Positions 35,513 to 46,634 of a stretch of DNA of 64,000 nt are shown here, in pieces. The DNA comes from Corynebacterium sp. P3-F1 (lineage in GTDB: Bacteria; Actinomycetota; Actinomycetes; Mycobacteriales; Mycobacteriaceae), in contig NZ_CP129965.1 in NCBI RefSeq assembly GCF_030503635.1, positions 1,860,001 through 1,924,000 of the forward strand. The letters are read 5' to 3'. Each line of letters starts with the position of its first letter. The stretch's first letter is position 1. Position numbers and translations under genes: made by a program. A model generated the notes under the pieces. That model had not been told where the DNA came from. It searched no databases and saw nothing but the letters and a program-made list of their open reading frames with translations.

Positions 35513-37366
35513 ATGACTGTCTCCCCGAACAACCCCACCTCCGAAAATGTTCTCGTGTGCGTGGCGTGGCCGTATGCGAACGGGCCGCGCCACATCGGCC
35601 ACGTCGCCGGTTTCGGTGTCCCGTCCGATGTGTTCGCGCGCTACCAGCGCATGGTGGGAAACAACGTGCTCATGGTCTCGGGTACTGACGAGCACGGCAC
35701 TCCGCTTCTGGTCCAAGCGGACAAAGAAGGTGTGACTGTCAAGGAGCTGGCCGACCGTTACAACCGCCAGATCGTGGAAGACCTCGCGGGCTTGGGATTG
35801 TCTTACGACTTGTTCACCCGCACCACGACCCGCAACCACTATGCGGTCGTGCAGGAGCTGTTCAAGGGCCTGTATGCCAACGGCTACATGATCAAGGAGA
35901 CCACCCAGGGCGCGATCTCTCCGTCGACAGGCCGCACTCTTCCGGACCGTTACATCGAAGGAACCTGTCCGATATGCGGCGCCGATGATGCCCGCGGCGA
36001 CCAATGTGACAACTGTGGCAACCAGCTCGACCCAGTCGATTTGATCAATCCCGTCTCCAAAATCAATGGCGAGACCCCGGAGTTCGTCGAGACCGAGCAC
36101 TTCATGCTTGATCTGCCCGCGCTTCACGACGCCCTGAAGGAATGGCTCGAGGCCCGCCAAGACTGGCGCCCGAACGTGCTCAAGTTCTCCTTGAACCTGC
36201 TTGAGGACATGCGCCCGCGTTCCATGACCCGTGACATCGACTGGGGCATTCCCGTTCCCGTCGAAGGGTGGGAAAATGACCCGGGTAAGAAGCTCTACGT
36301 GTGGTTCGATGCCGTCATTGGCTACCTGTCTGCCTCCATCGAGTGGGCAGCGCGCACCGGTAACCCGGACGCGTGGAAGCAGTTCTGGCAAGATCCGCAG
36401 ACCCAGGGCTTCTACTTCATGGGCAAGGACAACATCACCTTCCACTCCCAGATCTGGCCGGGTGAACTGCTCGGTTACGCCGGCAAGGGATCGAAGGGCG
36501 GCCAGGTCCACGAGCTTGGCGAGCTAAACCTGCCCACCGAGGTTGTGTCTTCTGAGTTCCTCACCATGTCCGGTTCGAAGTTCTCCTCCTCCAAGGGTGT
36601 AGTTATCTACGTCAAGGACTTCCTCGCCGAGTTTGGTCCCGATCCGCTGCGCTACTTCATCGCTGTCGCCGGCCCAGAGAACAACGACACGGACTTCACC
36701 TGGGACGAGTTTGTCCGCCGCGTGAACAACGAGCTCGCCAACGGCTGGGGCAACCTGGTCAACCGCACCGTATCCATGGCACACAAGAACTTCGGGGAGG
36801 TGCCGCAGCCGGGCGAGCTTCTCGACGTCGACCGCGCCATCCTCGACCTTGCCTCCCAGACCTTCGATGCCGCCGGCGCAGAACTCGGACTTGCTCACTT
36901 CAAGGCTGCGATCACCAAGGTGATGCACGTTGTCGGTGAGGCGAACGCGTACATTGCGGACCAGCAGCCGTGGAAGCTGGCGAAGGACGAATCCCAGCGC
37001 GAACGCCTTGCAACCGTCTTGTGGACGGCCCTCCAGGTGGTCTCCGATTGCAACGCCATGTTGACCCCGTTCATCCCGCACACCGCGCAGAAAGTTCACG
37101 AGACCCTCGGCCGCGATGGAATCTGGGCTGCGTCCCCGGTTGTCAAGGAAGTCACTGATGATGAGGATCTCGAGCTTGTCGGTGTCGGCCTGCCCGAGCA
37201 GGGCCAGACGTACCCGGTGATCACCGGTGAGTACGCGTCCCAGAAGGCAGTGTGGGCACGCGTGGACATTGAGCCGGGAACCAAGCTGGAGAAACCGCAA
37301 CCTCTGGTGGCCAAGCTGGACCCCGAGCTCGGCGAGACTGGCCCCGAGTGGGCGCCGGTGCAGTAG
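35513..37366 (+). CDS. metG: methionyl-tRNA synthetase
   Basis: 617 residues from the ATG at 35513, which has GGGG at the right distance; an in-frame ATG four codons earlier does not. [14 protein letters not shown] is the HIGH motif. The zinc knuckle [18 protein letters not shown] is complete. KFSSSKG is the KMSKS counterpart (sequence [12 protein letters not shown]). [21 protein letters not shown] lies in the anticodon-binding domain. It charges tRNA-Met. It converges on the DUF222-HNH gene with 7 bp between stops. Confidence 0.96.
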   Translation: MTVSPNNPTSENVLVCVAWPYANGPRHIGHVAGFGVPSDVFARYQRMVGNNVLMVSGTDEHGTPLLVQADKEGVTVKELADRYNRQIVEDLAGLGLSYDLFTRTTTRNHYAVVQELFKGLYANGYMIKETTQGAISPSTGRTLPDRYIEGTCPICGADDARGDQCDNCGNQLDPVDLINPVSKINGETPEFVETEHFMLDLPALHDALKEWLEARQDWRPNVLKFSLNLLEDMRPRSMTRDIDWGIPVPVEGWENDPGKKLYVWFDAVIGYLSASIEWAARTGNPDAWKQFWQDPQTQGFYFMGKDNITFHSQIWPGELLGYAGKGSKGGQVHELGELNLPTEVVSSEFLTMSGSKFSSSKGVVIYVKDFLAEFGPDPLRYFIAVAGPENNDTDFTWDEFVRRVNNELANGWGNLVNRTVSMAHKNFGEVPQPGELLDVDRAILDLASQTFDAAGAELGLAHFKAAITKVMHVVGEANAYIADQQPWKLAKDESQRERLATVLWTALQVVSDCNAMLTPFIPHTAQKVHETLGRDGIWAASPVVKEVTDDEDLELVGVGLPEQGQTYPVITGEYASQKAVWARVDIEPGTKLEKPQPLVAKLDPELGETGPEWAPVQ

Positions 37367-37373
37367 TTTCCAA

Positions 37374-38726
37374 TCACTGCACCTCCGGGAAGAAGGGGAA
37401 GTCCAAGCTGAATTCCCGCTCTAGCTCGATGAGGGCAGCTACGCAGGCCTCAAAGTCGCGGTCGATATCGTAGGTGTCCAGAATCGTGTGGCCTTTAGCG
37501 AGGAACTGTTCGCGCTTCCGCTTCAACCGCTGGATATCGTCGAGAGTGCACTTCCAGCGCGGAGCAGTCGGGGTGGTGTGGCGGGCGAAGAGGCCCTCCG
37601 TGTCGACAATTGCGTAGGTTCCGTCTGAGAAGAGCCACACGATGTCGCCCGTGATCGGGTCGGGCACATACATCGCCCGTTTATCGGTTTTGCAGTTGTG
37701 ATGATGCTGGCACAGGCAGAACAGGTTATCGGCCGTCGTTTGGCCGCCCTCCTCGAAGGGGATGCGGTGGTCGAGCTGGCAGTTCCACGCGGGCTGATCG
37801 CATCCCGGATAGATGCAGGTGCCGTCTCGGCCCTGCGCATAGGCGCGTACCGACGGCGGCGGAACGTAGCCGGCAACCGTGCGCTCCTTCGCGGGGCGGA
37901 GGTCCACAATGGTCGAGCTCATGCTGTGCACCATGTCGGTTCCTGCTGCGGTAGTGTGCCCGAAGCCGGGAACGAATGCGGACGCTGATTCGTCGAGTAC
38001 CCCGTCTTCATTCAGCGGCGCCTAGGCGAAGATGGTCACGTTGGCCGGGGGAGTGATGTCCCCGGTGAGCAGTTTCACCACCGCTTCCACCTCGGTGATC
38101 CCGCGCTCTCTCGAGGCTGCACAGATGAATTCCTTGATGGCTGCCACGGTGGCGTGATCCCCGGACAGGGTCATGCCGGACGTTCCGTGCGTGGCACCGT
38201 CATGGAAAGCGAGGTCGCACTCGCCGGGTTGCTTCTCCCGTTCCTTTCTCCTGCGGGAGTCGAAGGCGACCGAAGAGTCGATGTCGCCGATCAGTTTCTG
38301 CAGCCGGCTCGTCACTGTGTGGGCGGTGGGCAGCTCCTGGTGCGGCTTGCTCGGAGTGAACAAGTCGACGAGCATGCCGTCGATGATGTCGTACACCGAC
38401 CGGTCCACGTCGTAGCCCAGCAGGCTCACCGAACGGTCGATCGCCTTCAGGCGGGAGAGATCGAGTCGCGCTGTGTCGTCTTGGAGCTGGCGGAGACGCG
38501 GCAGGGAGCCGAGCGTCATGTACGCGTAGACCGCCGTTTTCACCTCGGGGAGTGGAATTCCCGTGACCGTGCGCATGTGGGCCATTTCTACATCGTGGTC
38601 GGCGGAGCCGTAGAACGCTTCGCCGTCGGCGTAGTGGCGGAACACCTCATGGTGTGCTTTCCGTAGGTGTGCTCCCAGGACAGCGTGATCGTCGTCTGGG
38701 TTCTCCGTTTCGAAGAACGGTTCCAT
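37374..38726 (-). pseudogene. DUF222-HNH endonuclease (13E12 family) split by an in-frame amber codon
   Basis: Two reading frames of 234 and about 216 codons on the minus strand are in the same phase, separated only by one TAG (38022-38024). The N-terminal part is the DUF222 helical region (RHYADGEAFYGSADHDVEMAH; SRLQKLIGDI). The C-terminal part carries the HNH site CIYPGCDQPAWNCQLDHRIPF-EEGG followed by NLFCLCQHHHNCKTD. The amber lies at the normal junction (NVTIFA-stop-APLNEDG). Full length would be 450 residues, usual for this family, which is frequent in corynebacteria and often mobile. Either a fresh nonsense mutation or read-through; an internal ATG (37934) could make the HNH half alone. 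Confidence 0.85.
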
Positions 38727-38920
38727 CAGGGTCCCTCCCTTCCCGATTTCATGGTGGTCACTGACATTGCCCCCTCGTTTCTCTATGTGCTATCGATTCG
38801 CTAGGTGCTGTCGATTTGCACTGCTTTTCGGTTATGCGAACATTCTTTCATGTGATGTGAACCATGCCCGTTAAAACAGCATTCTCGTCGTATATATGTG
38901 CGAAAGGTAAAGGAAAAAGC

Positions 38921-38948
38921 CTGTTCGGCAGAGAACGCTGTCGAACAG
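38921..38948 (-). terminator. intrinsic terminator after the 38962-39354 gene
   Basis: Read on the minus strand, CTGTTCGACAG pairs with CTGCCGAACAG (one mismatch) across a 6-base loop and is followed by GCTTTTTCC. It lies 14 bp after the stop of the DUF3806-like gene. The surrounding 235-bp gap (38727-38961) is A+T-rich and also holds the promoter region of the HNH gene; nothing else is seen there. Confidence 0.8.
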
Positions 38949-38961
38949 TGGAGGGTGGGCC

Positions 38962-39354
38962 CTAGTTGCCCAAGAACTGTGTGATGAAGGCGGTCAACTT
39001 CCCCGGTTCCTCATCCTCGAATCGGGTGTCCACGACCACCATGGGAGCGGTGTACATGTCGTGGTCGGGGGAGGTGACGACGAGGTCGGTGCCGTAGTCG
39101 TCGATAAGCAATTGCCATGCGAAGTCGTGCTCGCGGATGAATGCGTCGCCGAGCGCCGTGCCGTACATGCGGGCTACGTCGCCGCGGGAATATGCTCGCC
39201 GGAGGTCCGGCTCGAGGGCGAGGTACTCACCCAAAACCTCTTCGAAAGACGCGACGATGTCGTCGATCGATCCGTTGACTCCGGCGACGGCGGCTTCGGC
39301 GAGGTCGCGGTCGATCTGTGAGCGGGTGGCGGCATCGATGTCGTGGAACTCCAT
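38962..39354 (-). CDS. small acidic protein, possibly DUF3806
   Basis: 130 residues from the ATG at 39354; longer extensions of the frame run antisense to tatD. Mostly helical N-terminus (ATRSQIDRDLAEAAVAGVNG), then YSRGDVARMYGTALGDAFIREHDFAWQLLIDDYGTDLVV, which resembles DUF3806 proteins. The C-terminus has a beta pattern (APMVVVDTRFEDEEPGKLTAF). No signal peptide or membrane segment. Function unknown. Divergent from tatD with 24 bp between starts. The dispersed word (39099) is read as Leu-Ile-Asp. Confidence 0.65.
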   Translation of the reverse strand: MEFHDIDAATRSQIDRDLAEAAVAGVNGSIDDIVASFEEVLGEYLALEPDLRRAYSRGDVARMYGTALGDAFIREHDFAWQLLIDDYGTDLVVTSPDHDMYTAPMVVVDTRFEDEEPGKLTAFITQFLGN

Positions 39355-39378
39355 GCGCCCGAGGATAGGCTGGAACGC

Positions 39379-40215
39379 ATGTCGAAGAAGAAGCCGCGTC
39401 CCACACCCGTTCCGGCCGAGCGAATTGCTGGACTTATCGACGCCCACACACACCTCGCTTCCGCCAAAGCCCGCACCAAAGTCGAGGTGGATGCGATGGT
39501 GAATCGTGCTGCGGACGCCGGGGTTGAGCGAATCTGCACTGTCGGGGACGGCCTTGATGAAGCGGAACTGGCGCTTCAGGCCGCGCACATGAACGAGCGT
39601 GTGTTCGCTGCCTGCGCCATTCACCCCACGCGCGCCGGGGAGCTCGATGAGGGAGCGCGCGAACGTCTCGCTCGGATGGCTGCGGATAAGAGGTGTGTTG
39701 CGGTGGGGGAGACCGGCATCGATACCTACTGGATCAAGCACGACCCTGACCGCACTGCTCCGTTGGAGGTGCAGGAAGAGGCGTTCCGCTGGCACATTCA
39801 GCTCGCGGTGAATTCCGGTAAAGCGTTGATGATCCACAACCGTGAGGGTGATACGCACATGATGCGGATTCTCGCGGACGCTCCGCAGCCGGAGTATGTC
39901 ATGCTGCACTGCTTCTCCTCGCCTCTCAACGTCGCGCGCGAAGCTGTCGAGCGCGGATACGTGCTGTCCTTTGCGGGCAACGTCACATTTAAACGCAACG
40001 ACGAACTGCGGGAGGCGGCGGCACTTGCGCCTGCGGGGCAGCTGCTCATCGAGACTGATGCGCCGTACATGACGCCGGAACCGTTTCGGGGGGCGCGCAA
40101 CGAGCCGTCACTGATTGGCCACACCGCGAAGGTGGTCGCTCAGGCGCGCGGGATGGCGGTGGAGGATTTGGCGGCAGAAGTGGGCGATACGTTTGGGCGC
40201 GTTTTCGGCGTGTGA
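39379..40215 (+). CDS. tatD: TatD-family metal-dependent deoxyribonuclease
   Basis: 278 residues from the ATG at 39379. The amidohydrolase-fold metal ligands are visible: DAHTHL (HxH), VAVGETGIDTYW (Glu), MIHNREGDTH (His), MLHCFSS (His) and IETDAPYMTP (Asp). TatD enzymes trim 3' ends of DNA and help in repair of oxidative damage. It sits upstream of rpf2-rsmA-ispE in the order seen in mycobacteria and corynebacteria. The dispersed word (39433) here lacks the leading G. Confidence 0.93.
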   Translation: MSKKKPRPTPVPAERIAGLIDAHTHLASAKARTKVEVDAMVNRAADAGVERICTVGDGLDEAELALQAAHMNERVFAACAIHPTRAGELDEGARERLARMAADKRCVAVGETGIDTYWIKHDPDRTAPLEVQEEAFRWHIQLAVNSGKALMIHNREGDTHMMRILADAPQPEYVMLHCFSSPLNVAREAVERGYVLSFAGNVTFKRNDELREAAALAPAGQLLIETDAPYMTPEPFRGARNEPSLIGHTAKVVAQARGMAVEDLAAEVGDTFGRVFGV

Positions 40216-40376
40216 TGTAGCACACGTTCCTATTTGTGCAGGGCGTGAGTGGTGCCCGTCATCTCACGTTGTAGGTGTGGTGATTGTGACGGAAACAAAA
40301 GCGGAAGCTAGCTAACTATCTGGTGCAATGCCCTTCTTTACCGTATTGTTACTTCAGTTCCCTGCCCACCCAGTGA

Positions 40377-41522
<1,146 letters not shown>

Positions 41523-41533
41523 CCTCGAAGGGC

Positions 41534-42391
41534 ATGACCCCCGAAATCCAGCTGCTCGGCCCCGTGGAGATCAGGGCTCTCGCTGACGAGCTCGGGGTGT
41601 CCCCGACTAAGAAGCTGGGGCAGAATTTCGTTCATGATCCCAACACGGTGCGCCGGATTGTCGCGGCCGCGGATCTCTCGCCCGATGACACCGTAGTTGA
41701 AGTCGGGCCGGGCCTCGGATCGCTAACGCTCGGTCTGCTTGAGCTCGGCTGCCGCGTGTCCGCCGTTGAGATTGATTCGCGTTTGGCGCAGCGGCTGCCG
41801 CAGACGGCAGTGGAATTCGCTCCTGACGTAGCCGGAGACCTCGAAGTTGTGAACGCCGACGCGCTCAAAGTGAGGCAATCGGATCTACCGGTTTCGCCCA
41901 CAGCTTTGGTGGCCAATTTGCCCTACAACGTGGCGGTGCCGGTGCTGCTCCATTTGTTGGAGGAGTTTCCGAGCATCCGTCGCGTCCTCGTCATGGTTCA
42001 GCTCGAGGTGGCGGACCGCTTGGCTGCCCAACCCGGCTCCAAGATCTACGGTGTCCCGAGTGTTAAATCGTCCTTCTACGGGGACGTGCACAAGGCGGGG
42101 AATATCGGGAAGAACGTCTTCTGGCCCGCACCGAACATCGAATCGGGGCTCGTGCGTATCGACGTCCGCGATAAGGGGTGGCCAGTTTCGTTGCGGGAGC
42201 GGGTTTTTCCGCTTATCGACGCAGCCTTTGCCCAACGCCGCAAGACCCTCCGCGCCTGCTTGGGTGGGATTTACGGATCGGCTGCTGCTGCAGAGGAAGC
42301 GCTGCGCGCCGCTGGCATTGATCCGCAACTACGCGGTGAGAAGCTCGCGGTGGAGGACTTCGTGCGGTTGGCGGAGGTGAGTGAGCAATGA
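41534..42391 (+). CDS. rsmA: 16S rRNA dimethyladenosine transferase
   Basis: 285 residues from the ATG at 41534. [37 protein letters not shown] (SAM motif I), [16 protein letters not shown] and the catalytic [14 protein letters not shown] (NLPY) are all present. It dimethylates A1518 and A1519 of 16S rRNA (KsgA). It overlaps ispE by four bases (ATGA), and follows rpf2 by 11 bp. The dispersed word (42211) is read as Leu-Ile-Asp. Confidence 0.96.
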   Translation: MTPEIQLLGPVEIRALADELGVSPTKKLGQNFVHDPNTVRRIVAAADLSPDDTVVEVGPGLGSLTLGLLELGCRVSAVEIDSRLAQRLPQTAVEFAPDVAGDLEVVNADALKVRQSDLPVSPTALVANLPYNVAVPVLLHLLEEFPSIRRVLVMVQLEVADRLAAQPGSKIYGVPSVKSSFYGDVHKAGNIGKNVFWPAPNIESGLVRIDVRDKGWPVSLRERVFPLIDAAFAQRRKTLRACLGGIYGSAAAAEEALRAAGIDPQLRGEKLAVEDFVRLAEVSEQ

Positions 42392-43362
42392 AGTTCACCG
42401 CCCGCGCCAACGGCAAGGTGAACCTGCATCTCGGGGTGGGGGAGGTTCGCGCCGACGGGTACCACGACCTCGCCACCGTGTTCATGGCGGTGGACCGCCC
42501 GGAAACGGTCACACTCACCACTGTGCCGAACGGGGAGAGGCACCCGGATGCATCTCCCCTGAGCTTCATCACTGAGACGAGCACGACGTATCACGTTCAG
42601 GAACCGGACGAGGACCTGGACACCCCGAAGAACCTAGCGTGGAAAGCGGTGGACTCGATCTGCACCGGTTACCGGGGGATGATTTCACACGAGCCGAAGC
42701 TGCCAATGATGCGGCTCGAGATCGAAAAGACCGTTCCGGTCGCTGGTGGAATGGCAGGGGGATCAGCGGACGCGGCTGCTGCGGTGGAGGCGATTGGGGC
42801 GGTGATCGCGTACGTCGATAAGCCGCTGCCGGACGAGCTGCTCAGGTATCTCGTACCTGCGCTGGGTGCTGATGTCCCCTTCGCGCAGATGGGCGGGATC
42901 GCTTTGGGCACGGGGCGGGGAGATTCGCTCGTTCCCATGATGGGGCGCGGAAAATACTGGTTTGCTTTCCTGAATCCGAAGGTGGGGCTATCCACCAAAG
43001 CTGTTTTTGAGAAGCTGGATGACCTCCGCTTCAATTACGCTTCCATGGTCCCGCACTTGGACACGACGACGCTCTCGCGCGCGCTGCTTTCCGGTGACCC
43101 ACAGCTTGTGGGCGCGGCTATGCACAACGATTTGGAAGCGGCAGCGCTCGCCTTGCGTCCTTCGTTGCAACAGCTTATTCACGACGCTGAGGATGCCGGC
43201 GCCATTCGCGCGATGGTGTCTGGTTCCGGCCCGACCGTGGCGGCGCTGTGTGCGGATGAGGAGACGGCGCGGGGGGTCGTCGATAAGCTGACTACGCGCG
43301 GCGACATCGAAGGTTTCGCGGCGTACGGGCCTGTGGGCGGCGTCCGCTTGCTCGAGCCTTAG
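42388..43362 (+). CDS. ispE: 4-diphosphocytidyl-2-C-methyl-D-erythritol kinase
   Basis: 324 residues, GHMP kinase of the MEP isoprenoid pathway. [22 protein letters not shown] is the substrate-binding start, [20 protein letters not shown] the GHMP ATP loop, and [13 protein letters not shown] the third motif. It phosphorylates CDP-methylerythritol. Start overlaps rsmA by ATGA. Two antisense copies of the dispersed word lie in this gene (42813 and 43278), 465 bp apart, the densest spot in the window. Confidence 0.95.
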   Translation: MKFTARANGKVNLHLGVGEVRADGYHDLATVFMAVDRPETVTLTTVPNGERHPDASPLSFITETSTTYHVQEPDEDLDTPKNLAWKAVDSICTGYRGMISHEPKLPMMRLEIEKTVPVAGGMAGGSADAAAAVEAIGAVIAYVDKPLPDELLRYLVPALGADVPFAQMGGIALGTGRGDSLVPMMGRGKYWFAFLNPKVGLSTKAVFEKLDDLRFNYASMVPHLDTTTLSRALLSGDPQLVGAAMHNDLEAAALALRPSLQQLIHDAEDAGAIRAMVSGSGPTVAALCADEETARGVVDKLTTRGDIEGFAAYGPVGGVRLLEP

Positions 43363-43374
43363 AATGGCCCCATC

Positions 43375-45174
43375 ATGGCGAACCTGATCAACCTGGAGAA
43401 TGTGTCCAAGACGTGGGGGCTGAAGACCCTGCTGGACGAGGTGTCGCTCGGCGTGCAAACCGGGGACCGGATCGGAGTGGTGGGGCTCAACGGCGGGGGC
43501 AAGACCACGCTGCTGGAGGTGCTCACCGGGATCGAGCCGCCCGATGAGGGGCGCGTGTCCCACACGAACGGGCTGCGGATGGCGGTGGTGACACAGCGTT
43601 TCACCCTGCCCGACGAGGTGACGGTCGGACAGGCCGTGGTGGAGCCGCTGGGGCTCGAAGTCTTCGAGTGGGCGTCGAATGCCAAGGTGCGTGAGGTGCT
43701 CGCGGGGACGGGCGTGGCTGAATTGGGTTTGGATACGCCGGTGGGTAGCCTGTCCGGTGGCGAGCGCCGGCGGGTGAACCTGGCGGCGGCATTGGTGCAG
43801 GATCTGGATCTGATCGTGCTCGACGAGCCGACGAACCACCTCGATGTGGAAGGTGTTCAGTGGCTCGCGGATCACCTGTTGAAGCGGAAGGTGGCCATCG
43901 TGGTGGTCACGCACGACCGCTGGTTCCTCGACACCGTGGCGACCCTGACGTGGGAAGTGCACGACGGCAAAGTCGATGTTTACGAGGGCGGCTACAACGA
44001 CTGGACTTTCGCCCGCGCGGAGCGCGCCCGGCAGGCTGACGCAATTGAGCAGCGGCGGCAGAACTTGGCGCGGAAAGAGCTCGCGTGGCTGCGCCGCGGT
44101 GCTCCTGCACGCACATCCAAGCCGCGTTACCGGGTCGAGGCAGCTGAGGCGCTCATCGCGGATGTTCCCGCGCCGCGCGACACGGTTGAGCTCATGGCGT
44201 TTTCGAAGCAGCGCCAGGGCCGCGTCGTTGTGGAGTTGGAAGATGCGCGGATCGACGCTCCGGATGGCCGCACCCTCGTCGACCACTTGACGTGGCGGCT
44301 GGCCCCGGGCGAGCGCATCGGCCTTGTTGGGGTGAACGGCTCCGGAAAGACAACCCTGCTGCGGGCGATTGCGGGCGACTACGAACTCGCTGCAGGCCGC
44401 CGCATTGAGGGACAGACGACAAAGATCGGGTGGCTGCGACAGGAGCTGGACGATCTTGACCCCTCCCGTCGAGTCATCGACGCGGTGGAGGATGTGGCCA
44501 CCTACATCACGCTGGGCAAGAAAGAGATGTCCGCCTCGCAGCTGGCCGAGCGCCTCGGTTTCTCGCCGAAGCGGCAGCGCACGCCGGTCGGGGATCTCTC
44601 CGGCGGCGAGCGCCGACGTTTGCAGCTCACGCGTGTGCTCATGAGCGAGCCCAATGTGCTGCTTCTCGACGAGCCGACGAACGACCTTGACATTGACACC
44701 CTCCAGGAGCTGGAGAACTTACTCGATTCTTGGCCGGGAACGCTGGTGGTGATCTCCCACGACCGCTATCTGATCGAGCGCATCGCCGATGTGACCTACG
44801 CGCTGTTCGGTGACGGCACCCTGACCAACCTGCCAGGCGGCATCGAGCAGTACCTAGAGCGCAGGAAGGCCATGTCCGAAGAACCCGGCGTGCTGGACCT
44901 CGGGGACACGGAGCCGAAGCAGAAACCGGCGAGCGGCCTGAGCGGCCAAGACCGCCGGGAACTGACCAAGAAGATGAAGTCGCTCGACCGCAAGATGGAG
45001 AAGCTCGACGAGCAAGCGTCGGCGCTAGAAGCGGAGATCACGCAGATGTCCTCTGTCGATGCCCCTGATTTTGAAGCGATCGGAGCGAAGACCGGCCAGG
45101 TCGCAGAGCTGCGGGCCGAGCGAGAAGAGCTGGAATTGGAGTGGCTCGACCTAGGGGAGCAGCTGGAATCATAG
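43375..45174 (+). CDS. ABC-F family ATPase
   Basis: 599 residues with two ABC domains and no membrane segment. Walker A GLNGGGKTT and GVNGSGKTT; signatures LSGGERRRVNLA and LSGGERRRLQLT; Walker B DLIVLDEPTNHLD and VLLLDEPTNDLD. A C-terminal coiled coil (KKMKSLDRKMEKLDEQASAL) follows, as in Uup-type members. The ABC-F family acts on the ribosome to resolve stalled translation, and some confer antibiotic protection; this copy lies in the conserved rsmA-ispE order, which argues for housekeeping. Confidence 0.93.
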   Translation: MANLINLENVSKTWGLKTLLDEVSLGVQTGDRIGVVGLNGGGKTTLLEVLTGIEPPDEGRVSHTNGLRMAVVTQRFTLPDEVTVGQAVVEPLGLEVFEWASNAKVREVLAGTGVAELGLDTPVGSLSGGERRRVNLAAALVQDLDLIVLDEPTNHLDVEGVQWLADHLLKRKVAIVVVTHDRWFLDTVATLTWEVHDGKVDVYEGGYNDWTFARAERARQADAIEQRRQNLARKELAWLRRGAPARTSKPRYRVEAAEALIADVPAPRDTVELMAFSKQRQGRVVVELEDARIDAPDGRTLVDHLTWRLAPGERIGLVGVNGSGKTTLLRAIAGDYELAAGRRIEGQTTKIGWLRQELDDLDPSRRVIDAVEDVATYITLGKKEMSASQLAERLGFSPKRQRTPVGDLSGGERRRLQLTRVLMSEPNVLLLDEPTNDLDIDTLQELENLLDSWPGTLVVISHDRYLIERIADVTYALFGDGTLTNLPGGIEQYLERRKAMSEEPGVLDLGDTEPKQKPASGLSGQDRRELTKKMKSLDRKMEKLDEQASALEAEITQMSSVDAPDFEAIGAKTGQVAELRAEREELELEWLDLGEQLES

Positions 45175-45196
45175 ATTAGCTCGTACACTGGAGCAC

Positions 45197-45520
45197 ATGA
45201 TTTTGATCAACGTGCGTTTCCGTCCCCTGCCCGAGAACACCGAAAACTTCCGCGAGCTGGTCAACGACTTCACGGAGGCCTCCCGCGCCGAAGACGGCAA
45301 CCTCTTCTTCGAGTGGTACCGCAACACCGACGATCCGCGCGAGTACATTCTCGTCGAGGCGTTCAAGGACGATGCTGCGGAAGCCCACGTGAATTCGGAT
45401 CACTTCAAGGCCGCCCAAGAGTTGTTCCCGCAGATTCTGGAGGAGACTCCCGAGATCATCAACACCCTCATCGAGGGAAAAACCGAATGGGACGAAATGG
45501 CCGAATTCAAGGTCCAATAG
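45197..45520 (+). CDS. antibiotic-biosynthesis-monooxygenase (ABM) fold protein, YgiN-like
   Basis: 107 residues. MILINVRFRPLPENTENFRE and NLFFEWYRNTDDPREYILVEAF-KDDAAEAH are the dimeric ferredoxin-like ABM pattern; HFKAAQELFPQILEETPEII completes the C-terminal part. Family members act on quinones or as small monooxygenases. It follows the ABC-F gene by 22 bp and precedes ppk2 by 22 bp. A decayed copy of its 3' half occurs 3 kb downstream (48273-48414). Confidence 0.85.
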   Translation: MILINVRFRPLPENTENFRELVNDFTEASRAEDGNLFFEWYRNTDDPREYILVEAFKDDAAEAHVNSDHFKAAQELFPQILEETPEIINTLIEGKTEWDEMAEFKVQ

Positions 45521-45542
45521 CAGGCGTATTACCGTTGTATGT

Positions 45543-46397
45543 ATGAGTTCTGAGAGCACTACCAAACCGCCGAAGCTGTCCAAGAAGGCCTACGAGAAGG
45601 AGCTGCTCCGCCTCCAGGCCGAATTGGTGAAAATGCAGCAGTGGGTCGTGGCCACCGGCGCACGCATTGTCGTTGTCATGGAAGGCCGCGATGCGGCGGG
45701 CAAGGGTTCCGCGATCAAGCGGATCACTCAATACCTCAACCCGCGCGTGTGCCGGATCGAGGCGCTGCCGAAGCCGACGGAGCGCGAGCAGACGCAGTGG
45801 TACTTTCAGCGGTACGTGGAAAAGCTTCCCGCTGCCGGCGAGATCGTGATTTTCGACCGTTCCTGGTACAACCGCGCCGGCGTAGAGCGCGTGATGGGCT
45901 TTTGCACCACGGAGGAATACCGCCGCTTCCTGCACCAGGCGCCGATCTTCGAGCGGCTGCTGGTCGAAGATGGGATTTACCTGCGCAAGTACTGGTTCTC
46001 CGTGTCCGACGAAGAGCAGCACGCCAGGTTCGAGTCCCGCCGCAATGATCCGCTGCGCCAGTGGAAGCTCTCGTCGATGGACTTGGAGTCCATAACCAAG
46101 TGGGAGGACTACTCGCGCGCGAAGGACGAGATGTTCATTCACACCGACATCCCGACCGCTCCCTGGTACACGGTGGAATCCGAGGACAAGAAGCGTTCGC
46201 GTATCAACGTGATCTCCCACCTTTTGTCCACCATCCCGTACGAGCATGTTGAGCCGGATCTGCCCGAGGTGCCGGAGCGCCCCGAGTCCGACGATTACGA
46301 GCGCCCGCCGCGGGCGGAGTTCCGCTACGTGCCCGACGTAGCTGCCAACTTGGAAAAGGACAAGCAGAAAAACACCAAGAAACGCAAGAAGAAGTAG
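45543..46397 (+). CDS. ppk2: polyphosphate kinase 2
   Basis: 284 residues. VVMEGRDAAGKGSAIKRITQYLNPR is the PPK2 Walker A region (GRDAAGKGS), IVIFDRSWYNRAGVERVMGFC the Walker B plus lid (DRSWYNR), and KDEMFIHTDIPTAPWYTVES the nucleotide pocket. It moves phosphate between polyphosphate and nucleoside di- or monophosphates. The C-terminal tail is very basic (KQKNTKKRKKK). Single-domain length fits class I PPK2. Confidence 0.95.
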   Translation: MSSESTTKPPKLSKKAYEKELLRLQAELVKMQQWVVATGARIVVVMEGRDAAGKGSAIKRITQYLNPRVCRIEALPKPTEREQTQWYFQRYVEKLPAAGEIVIFDRSWYNRAGVERVMGFCTTEEYRRFLHQAPIFERLLVEDGIYLRKYWFSVSDEEQHARFESRRNDPLRQWKLSSMDLESITKWEDYSRAKDEMFIHTDIPTAPWYTVESEDKKRSRINVISHLLSTIPYEHVEPDLPEVPERPESDDYERPPRAEFRYVPDVAANLEKDKQKNTKKRKKK

Positions 46398-46403
46398 CTA
46401 TTT

Positions 46404-46447
46404 CGGATAGCCGCGGGGGATCCAGAAACGTAGGGCTCCCCCCGCGG
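46404..46447 (-). pseudogene. remnant of the 3' end of an mpg-like gene
   Basis: ATTTCGGATAGCCGCGGGG plus GGGGGATCCAGAAACGTAGG match the 3' end of the intact mpg gene at 48407-48461 with an internal deletion of about 25 bp and a few substitutions. It lies just after ppk2. It also forms an inverted repeat (CCGCGGGGG at 46411-46419 with CCCCCGCGG at 46439-46447) that may now act as the ppk2 terminator. It looks like a scar of a duplication. Confidence 0.65.
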
Positions 46448-46524
46448 ATTAGCGCACGGTCCTTAGCTTGACGACGTCGTCTTGCGAGGTGTTTCCCTCG
46501 GCGACAGTGACTTTAGCCTGTCCG

Positions 46525-46634
46525 TTAGAACGGCAGGGGCGGCACGTCGATAAGGCCTGCCTGCACCGCGCCGAAGCCGAGGGCGGCGCTGACAAAAGTG
46601 AGTACTGCGAGGATGAGGGCGACGGTGCCACCAG
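46525..46634 (-). pseudogene. out-of-frame C-terminal membrane anchor of the phosphatase
   Basis: In the frame one base off the phosphatase ORF, the minus strand reads SSTSSVGSLTGGTVALILAV then LTFVSAALGFGAVQ and AGLIDVPPLPF-stop (46525). This is a Ser/Thr linker, one transmembrane helix and a short tail, the usual end of surface-anchored corynebacterial enzymes. The phosphatase frame instead stops at 46635 (QVQPAPSVL). The dispersed word (46545) is read here as Leu-Ile-Asp in the anchor frame, which supports that this was coding. Confidence 0.7.

Noticed and set aside
42988-44286. 432-codon minus-strand frame across ispE and the ABC-F gene
   Set aside because: Crosses the boundary of two well-defined genes and matches no family.
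43375-45174. ABC-F gene as an antibiotic-resistance determinant
   Set aside because: It lies in a conserved housekeeping order after ispE and has the common Uup-like coiled-coil tail.
46411-46447. Inverted repeat after ppk2 as a standard terminator
   Set aside because: The stem is strong but has a long loop and no T-run, and the sequence is explained as an mpg remnant; a terminator role is possible but not claimed.
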